A stretch of 64,000 nt of DNA from Allocoleopsis franciscana PCC 7113 (GCF_000317515.1 NC_019738.1:657501-721500), one strand, 5' to 3'. Shown: positions 16,511 to 27,500, numbered from the stretch's first letter. Notes: a model not told the origin generated them from the letters alone. A program made the numbers and translations.

Positions 16511-18220
16511 ATGAATCAATTGAGGCAGTATTCAAAGCAGTTTTTGCTGCTGGTTAAGCCCTATTTTTTTTCAGAACAGAAATGGCGTGCTAGGGGAATT
16601 TTATTGCTAGTAATTTTGTTTACGCTAGGCATCAATTTCTTCAACATAGTTCAAAGCTTTGTTCTGCGAGACTTGATGAATGCCGTTACCGAAAAAAAGA
16701 TACCAGAGTTTTATAATTCGGGTCTGTTGCTATTAGCTACTTTTGCTGTATTCACGCCTGTTCTGACCTTCTTTATCTATACGCAAAACTTGCTCCAACT
16801 CCACTGGCGGCGATGGTTGACCAATCGCTTTATTAACCAATATTTCAACAATCAAGCTTTTTATAAAATTAAGCTCAATGACAAAATTGATAACCCTGAT
16901 CAGCGGATAGGTGAAGACATCAATATTTTTATTCGACAAAATATTGATATTTCAGGACTCCTGCTTAATCATAGTGTTACTATTATCTCTTTTATCGGAA
17001 TTCTCTTCTCAATTGATAAAGCACTTGCCATCGTTGTAATGATATTGGCATTTTTTAGAACAACAATCATTATTATCCTCGGCAAACGATTAGCTCTCTT
17101 AAAATACAGGCAATTGCAGCGAGAGGCTAACTTACGCTATAGCTTAGTTCATGTTCGAGATAATAGTGAATCCATCGCATTTTATGGAGGAGAAACTCAT
17201 GAAATAGGAACAGTAAAACAGCGATTTGGTCACGTACTTGATAACTATAAAAGCACTATTGATTTGCAGCGTAACCTGATGTTTTTTACACAAGGTACGC
17301 AGATGATATTTACAAATTTACCGATCTTCTTTTTAGCGCCTCGATACTTCTCTGGTCAGTTAGATTTTGGGCAGATAAGCCAAGCCTCCGGGGCTTTTGT
17401 CTCAATTTTGGCAGCTCTTGGGTTTATTGTAGATAGCTTCGATCTAGTTAGTAATTTTACGGCTGAGATTAAACGTTTAGGAACCTTTGATGGGGTACTT
17501 ACCAGTTCAAATGCAGCACCCCAGCGAGGAGGGCTAACCATTGATATAGTAGAACATGAGTATCTAGCCCTCCAATCCGTCACATTGGAAACGCCTAACT
17601 ATGAACGAATTCTGATCAAAGATTTATCTTTTAAGCTGCCTCCGGGTGAAGCCATTTTAGTAGTTGGGCCATCGGGCGTTGGTAAGAGTTCTTTAATGCG
17701 AGCCGTTGCAGGATTATGGAATACTGGTACGGGTTGTGTTTTCCGCCCCAAACGAGAGGACATGATGTTTTTGCCCCAACGTCCTTACATGCTTCTAGGG
17801 AATCTACGAAGTCAGTTGTTGTATCCCAATAGCAGCAGCGAAGTAACGGATGAATTCTTGCAAAAGATACTCGAACAAGTCAATCTTGGCGACTTGTCAA
17901 AACGATTGGGTGGATTTGATCGGGAGTTAGAATGGGCTGATATTTTGTCATTAGGAGAACAACAACGGTTAGCATTTGCACGGCTACTGCTTTCTAAACC
18001 CCGCTATGCCATTTTGGACGAATCTACCAGTGCTTTAGATGTAGAAAACGAGAAACACCTCTATCAGTTACTTAAAAAGACAGGAACTACTTTTATTAGT
18101 GTCGGGCACCGTCCCACTTTAATACCGTATCATGAGCAGGTCTTAAAGCTAGGTGGTCATGGCGATTGGCAGCTCATCTCAACTGAAGAATATAGCCCTC
18201 GTAGTAGAGAGTTTGCTTGA
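16511..18220 (+). CDS. ABCD-family ABC transporter (SbmA/YddA-like half transporter)
   Basis: 569 residues with an N-terminal ABC_membrane_2-type domain and a C-terminal ATPase. The membrane part has about five or six helices and the family hallmark LHWRRWLTNRFI...DNPDQRIGEDI. The ATPase has Walker A VGPSGVGKSSLMRA (about 384-397), the signature LSLGEQQRLAFARLLL and Walker B YAILDESTSALD. The architecture matches the YddA/SbmA/peroxisomal ABCD group, which works as a homodimer; bacterial members take up peptides or export small molecules, and the substrate here is unknown. No adjacent gene shares its strand closely, so it is probably monocistronic. Confidence 0.88.
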   Translation: MNQLRQYSKQFLLLVKPYFFSEQKWRARGILLLVILFTLGINFFNIVQSFVLRDLMNAVTEKKIPEFYNSGLLLLATFAVFTPVLTFFIYTQNLLQLHWRRWLTNRFINQYFNNQAFYKIKLNDKIDNPDQRIGEDINIFIRQNIDISGLLLNHSVTIISFIGILFSIDKALAIVVMILAFFRTTIIIILGKRLALLKYRQLQREANLRYSLVHVRDNSESIAFYGGETHEIGTVKQRFGHVLDNYKSTIDLQRNLMFFTQGTQMIFTNLPIFFLAPRYFSGQLDFGQISQASGAFVSILAALGFIVDSFDLVSNFTAEIKRLGTFDGVLTSSNAAPQRGGLTIDIVEHEYLALQSVTLETPNYERILIKDLSFKLPPGEAILVVGPSGVGKSSLMRAVAGLWNTGTGCVFRPKREDMMFLPQRPYMLLGNLRSQLLYPNSSSEVTDEFLQKILEQVNLGDLSKRLGGFDRELEWADILSLGEQQRLAFARLLLSKPRYAILDESTSALDVENEKHLYQLLKKTGTTFISVGHRPTLIPYHEQVLKLGGHGDWQLISTEEYSPRSREFA

Positions 18221-18371
18221 ATGAGAAGGATTTAGGAGAGTGATAGCTTTTGGCAGGAAGCCGGAATTTTCCTGCATTCCCTAACTTCTACAATTCACAT
18301 TTCCTTTCCTTCTCATTCCCTAGAAGTTTTGCAACTCCTGAAACTCCCTTATTGGAATTTTGAAGTGCCGA

Positions 18372-20537
18372 TCAATTAAGCCGGGATAGTTCCTTTAACT
18401 CCTCCCGCTTATTTTTAACTTCCTCACTCCTAACTCTCTCAGAACGCCCCATGTCAGCCGTCAGAGCGTAACTTTGAGCCAACAGTCGTAACCACAGTGC
18501 CGGATTTCGTTGTTCAATCCAAGGCTGAAGATACCGGACGACACCAGGGAACCAACCCTTCAGCAACCAGCTAACGAAGGCATTGCCAGTAAAAATCAAG
18601 TAACTGCCTAGCCAACGAAAAATATCCTTAGCCCCCGCCATTTGCCAAATCCAGGGTAAGAGAGCGGGATTTCGCTTTGCCGCCTTCAGAGCCAGCCGAT
18701 TGAATGTTAACCAGCCAAAGCGGTCTTTAATGAAATCATCAGCTATTTGGGGAGGTTCGTCTGCCAACAGCCCAAAGAAGGTATTCAGCATGGCGTTGAC
18801 TCGCTGGGGTGGGAAATGACGACCTGTTGGCACCATCATGCCCTTAGAAAACAGCCAGGTGACAGAAACGTTGCTTTGATAAGCGCGAATCTGGTTTAAA
18901 TCTCTGGCGCTGAGCAGATTATGTCGCAACGCTGTGTCTAAAAGGTCAGTTAAGCGATAAAGGTTACGGACAAGGGAACCAAAACCGGTGAAGACGAGGG
19001 GAGACTGGAGTGAGGCGGCATCACCCAAAGCAACGAGTCGATCAAAGGCTACAGTGCGATCGCGACTCCCCACACTAAAATGACCAGGAATATAACCAAA
19101 GGTGGGTTTCTTCCACACCAACTTCTCCATATCACATCGACGGTACTCTGGCAGAATGGCAAAGAAATCTTCATACATCTCCAGCAACGAACCGGGATTC
19201 TCAGGATTCACCTGATGATAATGGAACAAATAGATGGTTAGTTCCTCATCAGCACCCGGAAACAACTCCCAAATGAGCTGACGCCCCCGTGAGATGTCCC
19301 CATGACTGTTGAGAACGTCGCCATAATGGGAATCCCAGACTCCAGGCTCAAATCCCTTAGCAATCACCGCCCCTACGGTTGGGCAGACACTATCAAACGC
19401 CCGACCTCCATTCAGTTGCCATGCAATAGGTGATGCCGTCCCCATCGCATCCACTAACAGCCGTCCTGTGGCTTGTCTGTCGGATTGGCTGGGCAAGTGT
19501 TGCAGCTTAACCCTAACTTGATTGGGTTCAATATCGGCTCGGATAAATTCCGTCTCATCCCAGATTTCTCCCCCAGCACTCTTGAGCTTTTCGCCACACA
19601 ACCGCAGTAGTTTCTCAGAATCCATCGCCACATTGAGTACAGTTGGCGTGTGAAGAATGGCGGCTCTCAGATGAGGTGGATTGTTACCATCAAAGAATTT
19701 ATTAAACCCATCGATGTATTCTCTGGCAATCAAGCCTTCAAACTCAGCCGGGGTAAATAAACCCAAATCAATCAAGCTTTGGAACTCATCACGGGAAATA
19801 TTCCACTCCCGGTTCATTCGCCCAAACGGTAATCGCTCAATCAGTAGCACCCGGTAGCCTCGCTGTGCCATGACTGCCGCATGAATCACACCCAAGGCAC
19901 CACCAATATAAATAATGTCGTACATGGAGATTGGCTGCTCAGCCCTCACACCCCAGTCTTGACCCCCCCGTTCTTTAAACACCACTTGCTTGGGCTGCTG
20001 GGGATTACGAACCCCTTCACGCCATCGTTTCTCCCACCAGTAGACACGGTTGAGGTCATATTCTCCATTGGGCATTTTTTGGAAGAACTCAACCGTCTTG
20101 GGATAGTAAGGAGCCAACGCCTCAAAGATTGAGGGTTTGGTGACATCCAGAACAGGCGGTTCAGGATAATGATAAGGGAATTGACGACGTAGAGCGGTTT
20201 CTAGCTGTTGCAGAATTTGGCGTTCGCCAGGAATGGGCGAGATTCCCCAACGAAACGCTTTAAGATAGGTCGTTCGCTGTACGGACCAAATAAAGATGGA
20301 AATTTCCGGAATTGGGGTAGTACTGCTTGTAGGGGTTTGATCGCTGGGGAGTGCATTGTTAAATTTCAAACGGATACCATCAGGAGTGATAATCTTATCC
20401 CCAAGCTCGTGTTGCCAGTCCTGCTGTAACCAGGAGCGAACGGTGGCTGTATCTGGTGTAGGTAATTCTACGTAGAAAAGTTCTTTCATTGTGGTAATCT
20501 CACTGACGCATGAATTAAGAGAAAAGACGGAGGTCAC
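18372..20537 (-). CDS. CruA/CruP-type lycopene-cyclase-family flavoprotein
   Basis: A large FAD-dependent protein. An N-terminal region of about 200 residues starts MKELFYVELPTPD; a Rossmann dinucleotide motif follows at IIYIGGALGVIHAAVMAQRG, then LIERLPFGRMNREWNISRDE, a segment diagnostic for CruA/CruP-like cyclases. LVDAMGTASPIAWQ and the later VALGDAASLQSPLVFTGFGS form the FAD-contact end motifs. CruA cyclises lycopene in some cyanobacteria; CruP is a paralogue of uncertain activity. I cannot separate the two by eye. The GTG at 20537 lacks a ribosome site; the ATG at 20489, giving MKELFYVE, is more likely. It diverges from the 83-residue gene at 20649. Confidence 0.7.
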   Translation of the reverse strand: MTSVFSLNSCVSEITTMKELFYVELPTPDTATVRSWLQQDWQHELGDKIITPDGIRLKFNNALPSDQTPTSSTTPIPEISIFIWSVQRTTYLKAFRWGISPIPGERQILQQLETALRRQFPYHYPEPPVLDVTKPSIFEALAPYYPKTVEFFQKMPNGEYDLNRVYWWEKRWREGVRNPQQPKQVVFKERGGQDWGVRAEQPISMYDIIYIGGALGVIHAAVMAQRGYRVLLIERLPFGRMNREWNISRDEFQSLIDLGLFTPAEFEGLIAREYIDGFNKFFDGNNPPHLRAAILHTPTVLNVAMDSEKLLRLCGEKLKSAGGEIWDETEFIRADIEPNQVRVKLQHLPSQSDRQATGRLLVDAMGTASPIAWQLNGGRAFDSVCPTVGAVIAKGFEPGVWDSHYGDVLNSHGDISRGRQLIWELFPGADEELTIYLFHYHQVNPENPGSLLEMYEDFFAILPEYRRCDMEKLVWKKPTFGYIPGHFSVGSRDRTVAFDRLVALGDAASLQSPLVFTGFGSLVRNLYRLTDLLDTALRHNLLSARDLNQIRAYQSNVSVTWLFSKGMMVPTGRHFPPQRVNAMLNTFFGLLADEPPQIADDFIKDRFGWLTFNRLALKAAKRNPALLPWIWQMAGAKDIFRWLGSYLIFTGNAFVSWLLKGWFPGVVRYLQPWIEQRNPALWLRLLAQSYALTADMGRSERVRSEEVKNKREELKELSRLN

Positions 20538-20648
20538 AAGGAGGCAAAATGCGTTAAGCTTCCGAATACTGAATTATTTAAGATTAGAAAAAAAACTTTA
20601 CATAATTCTCATGTTTGTTAAATTAAAGGGTGCCATTGTTAACTAGCC

Positions 20649-20900
20649 ATGAATTATCCCATCCCAGCTAACCCTCAAGAAGTTGTTGCCCTGCGTCAAA
20701 AGCCGGTTGATGAAGAATTAGTGGCGGCGGCGATCGCGGGCGTGATTCAGATTGCCCGCCAACAGGGTCAGTCCCTAGACGAACTAACCGCCGAAGTTCT
20801 AGCAGAAGACGGCTGGCTCGATTCGGCACAAAGACGCTGGCTGAGCGATATTGTTAAGCAAGCTTGGGAAAGTCTGCCCTCTGTTAAAATCCCGGCCTAA
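20649..20900 (+). CDS. Small conserved cyanobacterial protein
   Basis: 83 residues, no membrane segment and no signal peptide. It is helical with an acidic middle (LDELTAEVLAEDGWLDSAQR) and a tryptophan-rich end (RRWLSDIVKQAWESLP). The composition, codon pattern with a HIP1 site inside the frame, and a clean ATG start support a real gene. I recognise the sequence as a type annotated hypothetical in many cyanobacteria, but know no function. It is divergent from the CruA/CruP-like gene with a 111-nt shared promoter region. Confidence 0.7.
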   Translation: MNYPIPANPQEVVALRQKPVDEELVAAAIAGVIQIARQQGQSLDELTAEVLAEDGWLDSAQRRWLSDIVKQAWESLPSVKIPA

Positions 20901-21109
20901 TGCCTCAGTTTAGCCTTACCCAAGTGGGCACGAGAACGCCGATTGCCAGTAGTGTTGACGATTCAATCTACTGGCAACAATCTGGGCGGCTTTAGACCTG
21001 TGGGTATTGGCGATCGTCGCTATATGAAATCTTGGCGCAAGAAAGCGTTACCTTTGTTAAGGAATTTTTACAATCTCTCAGAGAATCACTCACATAGACC
21101 GCTTTGATC

Positions 21110-21919
21110 TCAGGCTCTTGAGCGAGCAGTCCCTTCGTTGATCTGTATCGGCGTACCCACCGAAGGGCAATCAAAAGACTCCCAGGCATTACCACCACGG
21201 AGGAAAATCTCCATCCAACAGGTAGAGTCACCTTGGGCATTCACCCAACCACTGCTACCCGGTGCAAAGGCTAATTGTCCGGATTCGACGGCAAAGCTAC
21301 CATCACTCTTGGTTGCGTCCTGTTCTCTCTCACCCATTCGTAAACGCACCGTTTCGCCGTCTTGCCCATTGCTAATATCATATTTAATCGTAGTTTTCAA
21401 GTTGCCGTAGCCATCAATATAGGCAATACAGTTGGGTGGCACATCGGGTATATCAGAAGAGGATATTTCTTCACCCAGAGCATCAGGTTGACCCAATGCG
21501 ATCGCCCCAGCGGCTTGGGGAAATAGGTCACGGGAACGGAACTGAGATCCTTCAGCCGCTACCGCCGCCCAGCGCAGATCTTCAGCCACATCCCGCACAA
21601 ATGAGAAAGCATAACCCGCATTCACACCAATTACGCGCACACCCGTCGGTAGACGGGCGAAAGCCAGACGCTCACCCGCATTAGCAGTACGCGCCTGTTG
21701 ATCATCCTCTCGCGGCGCAACATTATGATAAATGATGGTTCCAGGGGGAGCTTGATTCAAGCCCAACTGGGCAATACAAAATCCCGCTGCTAAGGTAGCA
21801 AAAGCCGGGACAGGCGTGAGTACAGGTTCCGCATCTGGGAGATAAAGCTTGATCCGTTGTACGACTTCAGCAAAGGCTAAGTCGCCTAAGCCGTAATCGG
21901 CAATGATGTGAACGAGCAT
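21110..21919 (-). CDS. SAM hydroxide adenosyltransferase family protein (DUF62-like)
   Basis: 269 residues. The start HIIADYGLGDLAFAEVVQRI has the acidic-G-D arrangement of the family that hydrolyses or halogenates S-adenosylmethionine, and YIDGYGNLKTTIKYD near residue 170 matches the DxFGNLxTN segment of its C-terminal domain. HNVAPREDDQQAR probably corresponds to the Asp/Arg/His active-site area, though the match is not exact. The gene starts 12 nt after the GT4 gene stop, so the two form an operon. The C-terminal 100 residues include an Asp/Gly-rich beta domain. Confidence 0.72.
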   Translation of the reverse strand: MLVHIIADYGLGDLAFAEVVQRIKLYLPDAEPVLTPVPAFATLAAGFCIAQLGLNQAPPGTIIYHNVAPREDDQQARTANAGERLAFARLPTGVRVIGVNAGYAFSFVRDVAEDLRWAAVAAEGSQFRSRDLFPQAAGAIALGQPDALGEEISSSDIPDVPPNCIAYIDGYGNLKTTIKYDISNGQDGETVRLRMGEREQDATKSDGSFAVESGQLAFAPGSSGWVNAQGDSTCWMEIFLRGGNAWESFDCPSVGTPIQINEGTARSRA

Positions 21920-21931
21920 GAGGTTTATCTT

Positions 21932-23491
21932 TTATGTATGAGTTAGAGTAGACGATGCAAAATTGCTGGGTTCTTCCGAGGGAGATGTCGGATTAGAACC
22001 AAAGTAAAGGCGGCTCAATTCTTCCAGAGAAACATCGGTTTGCGGTTGGGGGTTACGGAAATAAGGATGAATAGGGAGTAATTCAGAAGACCGACGTGCC
22101 GCAGGTTGAGCCACAATCTGCTCAATCAGAGTCAGGTAGTGTTTGGCGGTACACTCCCAGGTATAATTCTCCAAAACATGCTGCTGACCCCCCGATTGCA
22201 ACTGTTCCCACAGTTGGGCATCACAAATCACCTGTTCAAGTCCCTGTGCAATATCAGCAGGATCTTCTGGGTCAACCAAGATACTATATTCATCATCCCC
22301 CTGTTTTAAGCTTTCACTTAAGCCTCCATTCTGGGTTCCCACCACAGGCAGACCGGCTACGGCAGCTTCCAAAGGACCGAGTCCAAAGGGTTCATAGTAG
22401 GATGTGAGGGCGAATACAGAACGGCGTTTGCTCATCAACCGATAGGTCGCGGCTAAGGCGGGTTGATCCGGTAAACCAAAGGCACTAATCTTGCCCCACA
22501 AGTTGTTTTCGTTCACCACCTCTCGGATGGGGACTAATACCTCTTGTTCAGTTTGAGAGTCGCTGGCTTCCTCGTGCAGTGGATTATCCAATCCTGGGGT
22601 AATCAGCAGCAGATTGGCTCGTTCCTGTAAGGTTGGGCTGATGGCGAAGGCTTGCACTAGACCTAGGATGTTCTTTTTAGGAGCTAAGCGGCTGCTGGCT
22701 ACGATCACAGGCCACTCTCGCCTTGGTTCAGGAATATCTCGTGCCAATCGTTCCATCACGAGTTGATAGGTTGCTTCTTCATGGTCAGAGCGGACTTCGG
22801 CACCGAAAATGGATGAGTCTACTCCGGGCGCAATCACGGCAAAGCGAGCCTTATGGGAAACATCAATGGCTCCCTGATAGGCTTGATGAGAATACTGCTC
22901 AAAGCGTTCCTGTCGCGTACTGGTGATGTTAACCGCTGAGCGATTCATGCTCAGGCGTTCGGCAATGAGGCGGCGTCCGAAATAGAATTGCGGATCAAGT
23001 TCCGGGAGATTTTCTGGGGTAACCTGCCGTTGATCCATCTTCTGGGCACCCAGAGAATGAGCGGTAAAGGTGAAGGGTACGCCCGTCTCCTCTTCAATCA
23101 GAACGCCACAGACTCCTCCATCACCGTAGTGGGTGGTCATCACATCGGGTAAGCCACCTTGGTTGCGATAAAATTTCAGGATGTTAGGTACCCAGTCTGT
23201 GACCAAATGAGGCCAAAGTAACTCTTTACGCAAAAATTCTTTAGGGCCAGCCGGTAACCGGATAATGCGGACGTTATCCACCCCAGAATAAGCGTCAAAG
23301 GGTTCTGCAAATTCGGGCCAGTCGGGTTCTATGATTTGGCGGGTGAGAATATCGACTTTGTGACCCTTTTGAGCCATTTCTAAGGCGACTTGTTTGACAT
23401 AGGTCAGTTGACCACCAAAATCGGGATGTTCGGATAAGTGACTATCACCTGGGTCGAAGTTGCCTTGAGGGTTGAGAAATCCAATGTGCAT
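21932..23491 (-). CDS. GT4 glycosyltransferase, sucrose-phosphate-synthase-like
   Basis: 519 residues starting MHIGFLNPQGNFDPGDSH, with HPDFGGQLTYVKQVALEMA as the glycine-rich acceptor-domain motif shared by sucrose synthase and sucrose-phosphate synthase. TFTAHSLGAQK, VIAPGVDSSIF and, in the C-terminal domain, SRLAPKKNILGLV and YYEPFGLGPLEAAVAGLP (the E-x7-E motif) complete a GT-B fold. There is no C-terminal phosphatase domain, unlike some SPS proteins. Sucrose-6-phosphate or glucosylglycerate-type synthesis is plausible; activity is not provable here. It is the first gene of a pair with the SAM-hydrolase-family gene 12 nt downstream. Confidence 0.82.
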   Translation of the reverse strand: MHIGFLNPQGNFDPGDSHLSEHPDFGGQLTYVKQVALEMAQKGHKVDILTRQIIEPDWPEFAEPFDAYSGVDNVRIIRLPAGPKEFLRKELLWPHLVTDWVPNILKFYRNQGGLPDVMTTHYGDGGVCGVLIEEETGVPFTFTAHSLGAQKMDQRQVTPENLPELDPQFYFGRRLIAERLSMNRSAVNITSTRQERFEQYSHQAYQGAIDVSHKARFAVIAPGVDSSIFGAEVRSDHEEATYQLVMERLARDIPEPRREWPVIVASSRLAPKKNILGLVQAFAISPTLQERANLLLITPGLDNPLHEEASDSQTEQEVLVPIREVVNENNLWGKISAFGLPDQPALAATYRLMSKRRSVFALTSYYEPFGLGPLEAAVAGLPVVGTQNGGLSESLKQGDDEYSILVDPEDPADIAQGLEQVICDAQLWEQLQSGGQQHVLENYTWECTAKHYLTLIEQIVAQPAARRSSELLPIHPYFRNPQPQTDVSLEELSRLYFGSNPTSPSEEPSNFASSTLTHT

Positions 23492-23992
23492 CGCCTAATT
23501 CCTAATACGTCTTGGTTTGGCTGGAGAGTTCTGCCTGAAGAGCGCACTAGAAGAGTTTGGCGATTACATCTGTTGACCTGCGAAAATTTCTGCGAACTGC
23601 TGCGTGCTGACCCTTTGGGTGGTGTGAGGCAGCGCTATCGCTTGTCGTCAGGCTGTCCGTAAGCGCCAGAAAAAAGTATTTCAGGAGGCGATTTGGCGTT
23701 TCCTTGATTCAAGTCGCCCACTTCGATTCAGGCATTTCCTAATGCTTAAGTTAATCATGAGTATCAATGGCTCACCTATACCAAATGACATAAAGCGATC
23801 GCCTTCACAGCCCTAATTCAGCCCTGTCACTTGCAATGTAAGGCTTTTGGGTTTTGCACTGGAAACTAGACTAGGTTAACAATGAATCATCACGCCCACG
23901 CTGCCACTCTTGATTTAGTTGGGCGGTTTTGGTTGCGGACAACATGTGAAACACTAGTACTGTGGAAAAATCGCTCAACTGATAGCCAAAAA
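23492..23992. other. Intergenic region, no gene seen
   Basis: About 500 nt between divergent genes once ispF is started at 23993. A 74-codon frame at 23438-23662 runs antisense to the GT4 start and is not credible. One HIP1-like GCGATCGC lies near 23796. Promoters for both flanking genes must be here; I see no other structure. Confidence 0.5.
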
Positions 23993-24472
23993 ATGAATAT
24001 ACGCATTGGTAATGGTTACGATATCCATCAACTCGTTACAGAACGTCCACTGATTTTAGGTGGCATAGAAATTGCCCATGAGATGGGTTTACTTGGTCAT
24101 AGTGATGCCGACGTTTTGACCCACGCGATGATGGATGCGATGCTGGGTGCTTTGAGTTTAGGGGATATTGGTCATTACTTCCCCCCCACTGACCCAAAGT
24201 GGGCAGGGGCAGATAGTATAGTTTTGCTGAGTCAGGTCAATCAACTCATCCACACCCACGGTTTTTCCATTGGAAATATTGACTCTGTGATTGTGGCAGA
24301 ACGTCCGAAGCTAAAGCCTCACCTTAAGGCTATGCGCGATCGCCTCAGTTCCACACTAGAATTACAACCCGACCAAATCAGCATCAAGGCAACCACAAAC
24401 GAAAAGTTAGGCCCCGTAGGACGAGAAGAGGGAATAGCTGCCTATGCAGTAGCGTTATTGGTGGGTCGTTAA
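23993..24472 (+). CDS. ispF: 2-C-methyl-D-erythritol 2,4-cyclodiphosphate synthase
   Basis: Converts CDP-methylerythritol 2-phosphate to the cyclic diphosphate in the MEP isoprenoid pathway, as a soluble trimer. Starting at 23993 gives 159 residues, the usual length, with the start [14 protein letters not shown], the zinc ligands in GYDIH and [10 protein letters not shown], and the terminal [17 protein letters not shown]. The frame is open upstream to an ATG at 23882, but the extra 37 residues ([14 protein letters not shown] and so on) are not part of the family. The preceding bases GCCAAAAA carry no strong ribosome site, as is common in cyanobacteria. Confidence 0.95.
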   Translation: MNIRIGNGYDIHQLVTERPLILGGIEIAHEMGLLGHSDADVLTHAMMDAMLGALSLGDIGHYFPPTDPKWAGADSIVLLSQVNQLIHTHGFSIGNIDSVIVAERPKLKPHLKAMRDRLSSTLELQPDQISIKATTNEKLGPVGREEGIAAYAVALLVGR

Positions 24473-24528
24473 GCGGAGTTTATTGCTTATAAAGATCGTC
24501 ATCCCGATTTAGCGCCACGTTTAATTTT

Positions 24529-27500
24529 TCATTTATGGCTTAACTGACTTTGCCTTTGATGATGTTTGATGGGGATTTCTATCACAAACTCAGCGCCGTC
24601 TCCGAGTGCTGAATTACACCGCAAATCACCTCCGTGTTTCTCAACAATGATCTGGTAGCTGATGGCTAACCCCAAACCCGTTCCTTTACCCACCGCCTTA
24701 GTGGTAAAAAATGGATCAAATAGCTGCTGCTGTGTCTTCTGCGTCATTCCTATCCCATTATCGGCGATGCAAATAAAGACATGAGTGGGCGAAATAGTAG
24801 GGGAGTGAACGGATGAATTCAGATTTTTGCAGGAGAGTAAAGGGGATGCAAAGCAATTAGCTTGACAATACTCCATATCTCCTTCCTCTTTGCTTCTCTC
24901 CTCCTCAGATAAACTGTGATCTTCCTGTTTATCGGTAAGGACAATACCCGTGGTAATCGTGATAGTGGGTGGGGGATGAATGATGGATTCTTCCTGAGTA
25001 CCATGAGCCTGTGAGGACTGACATCTGCTTTTTTCATCTACAGCATCAATGGCATTCGTCAGCAAATTCATGAATACTTGATTGAGCTGTCCTGGATAGC
25101 ACTCAACTAGGGGTAAGTTGCCATACTGTTTAATCACAGAAATAGCCGGACAACCGGGCTTCCCTTTAAGCCGATTTTGCAGAATCATCAGGGTACTCTC
25201 AATGCCTGAATGAATGTCTACTTGTTTGCTTTCCGACTCATCTAAGCGGGAAAATGTGCGTAGCGATCGCACGATCTCCCGAATGCGCTCAGCACCGATC
25301 TTCATCGAGTCCTGAAGTTGGGTCAGGTCAGTCATCAAAAAATCTAAGTCAATGGCTTCTATATAGTCTTGAATCATCCCCGGAGGATGGGGGTAGGTGG
25401 CACGATACAGTGACAGTAGACCCAAGAGTTCCTGAAAATACCCTTGAGCATGGATGAGATTGCCGTATATAAAGTTAACTGGATTGTTAATTTCGTGAGC
25501 GACACCGGCTACTAACTGACCCAAACTCGACATTTTTTCACTCTGAATCAACTGAGCTTGGGTACGTTGTAACTCGTGCAGAGTTTGTTGCAATTGGGTA
25601 GCTTTTTCTTGGGCTTCCTGAGTGGACCGGCGGCTGGCAGCATAAAGCTCAGCCTGTTTAATCGCAATCAGCAGTTGAGCCTTCACTGCTTGTAACAGTT
25701 CCAATTCCCAATCCGTCCAAGGTCGAGCCTCTTGAGTATGAATACAGTTGATCACACCAATCGTCCCTGAAGGCGTCTGCATCGGCAACGACAACACGGA
25801 GGTACAGCTAAAAGAACGAATAAACGATTGAAAAATCGGGTCACCAATCGTCTCGACATCATCAATGCGGAGAATTTCCAAATTCAGCAGTCTTTGGTTG
25901 AGCGGCCCGATCAGATCAGCGGGATAGCGACCGGTGCGTTCTGCACAATCAAGATTGCGAGCTTCTTTAACCACTTCCCAATAAGAGCGACGCTCATCAG
26001 CGTAATACCAAGCAAACTGGCAGCGATCAATTTGCAGCAAGTGACGGATTTCTCGGACAGCAGTTTCGAGAATTGTGTTCAAGTCCAACGATCTGCGGAT
26101 TTGATTAGACAGGCGATTGAGCAGTTCTTCCCGCTGTGCTCGTTGTCGTAATTTGGCTTCTGAGTTCCGCAAGGCTGCTTCAGCCGCTTTCCGATCACTG
26201 ATGTCTTGGACAACACATAGAAAGTATTGAGGTAGGAGTGTGATACGTCCCGCAGCGCTATTCCCTTGGGGGGTATGCACCAAAGACGCCGTAATTTCCA
26301 CCCAAATCGCCTCACCATCCTGGCGGAGGTAGCGCTTTTCTAGGGAATAGGTTTCAATTTCACCAATTAAGAGCGATCGCAAATACTTCCGATCTACCTC
26401 TCGATCCTCCGGATGGGTAATATCCTGAAGCGTTCGTTGCAATATATCCTCACGGGTATAGCCAACAATATCACAAAACTTCTGATTGACCCGGACAAAG
26501 GAGCCATCCAGTTCGGCATGGGTAATGCCGACAGCCGCCTGCTCAAAGGTGGCACGAAAACGTTCTTCACTCTCACGCAATGCCGCTCCGATTTGTTTGC
26601 GCTTGGTGATATCAATCAAAGAAACCACCGCTGAATAAGGGGTTGTTTCCTGGGGGCGAAAAAGAGGTTGTGAATTGAGGCTGAGCCAAGTGAGGCTGCT
26701 GTCAGGCTTGTAAAGACCGATAATCACATCGGTAAAAGATTGTCCAGTACGCAGCGTTAAATGGAGTGGATGTTCCTCCTGAGAAATCGCCTCCCCCTCT
26801 TCCGTAATAATCAACCAGTGTGACTCCATCAATGTCCGGCCCAACAGTTGATCGGCAGACACCCCCAGAATTCGTTCGGCAGCCGCATTGCAGGTGCGAA
26901 TGATCCCATTAGCATCTTGTAAGATAATGCCTTCTGCCATGGCGGCAATCAAGGAGCGATACCGTTCTTCGGATTCCTGTTGCAACGCTTGTGCCTGCTG
27001 GCGCTCCGCAATCTCCTGCTGTAGCTGTTCAATGGTGTTGCTCAGAGAACCTGTCCCCCAAATCCCTTGGGTGGCTGTTTCCCTAAACCGACAATAACTA
27101 GGCTCACTTTCGCAATCGGGTACTTCAGCGATAGATGGACTTTCTTGGAATTCGGTGGAAATCATAATTCCACCTATTTCACCGTTACGGGTGCGCCAAG
27201 GCTGGATTTCCCACTTCACTCTTTGCCGAGAACCGTCAGGTTTGATGAAATAAGCTGAATCTCCTCGCTGAGTTTCTCCCGCTAAACTTAAAGCGAAAAT
27301 TTTCCGCCATCGTTCAAGCCAGTGAAAAGATGTAGAACTGATGACTGGAGTTTTAGTCCAGCTAGGTAGAGGCGTTAGCGAGTTGGAATCGTTACTGGAA
27401 GTGTTCTCGAAAGATAATCCGCAGGGAGAGGAGTGAGGCGGTGACACTCTCCCTTGCTCATGCAAAAATAGGGGAAATATTTTGTAATATTCGCGACCTA

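Noticed and set aside
23882-23992. N-terminal extension of ispF
   Set aside because: The extra 37 residues are absent from the family and the ATG at 23993 gives the normal length.
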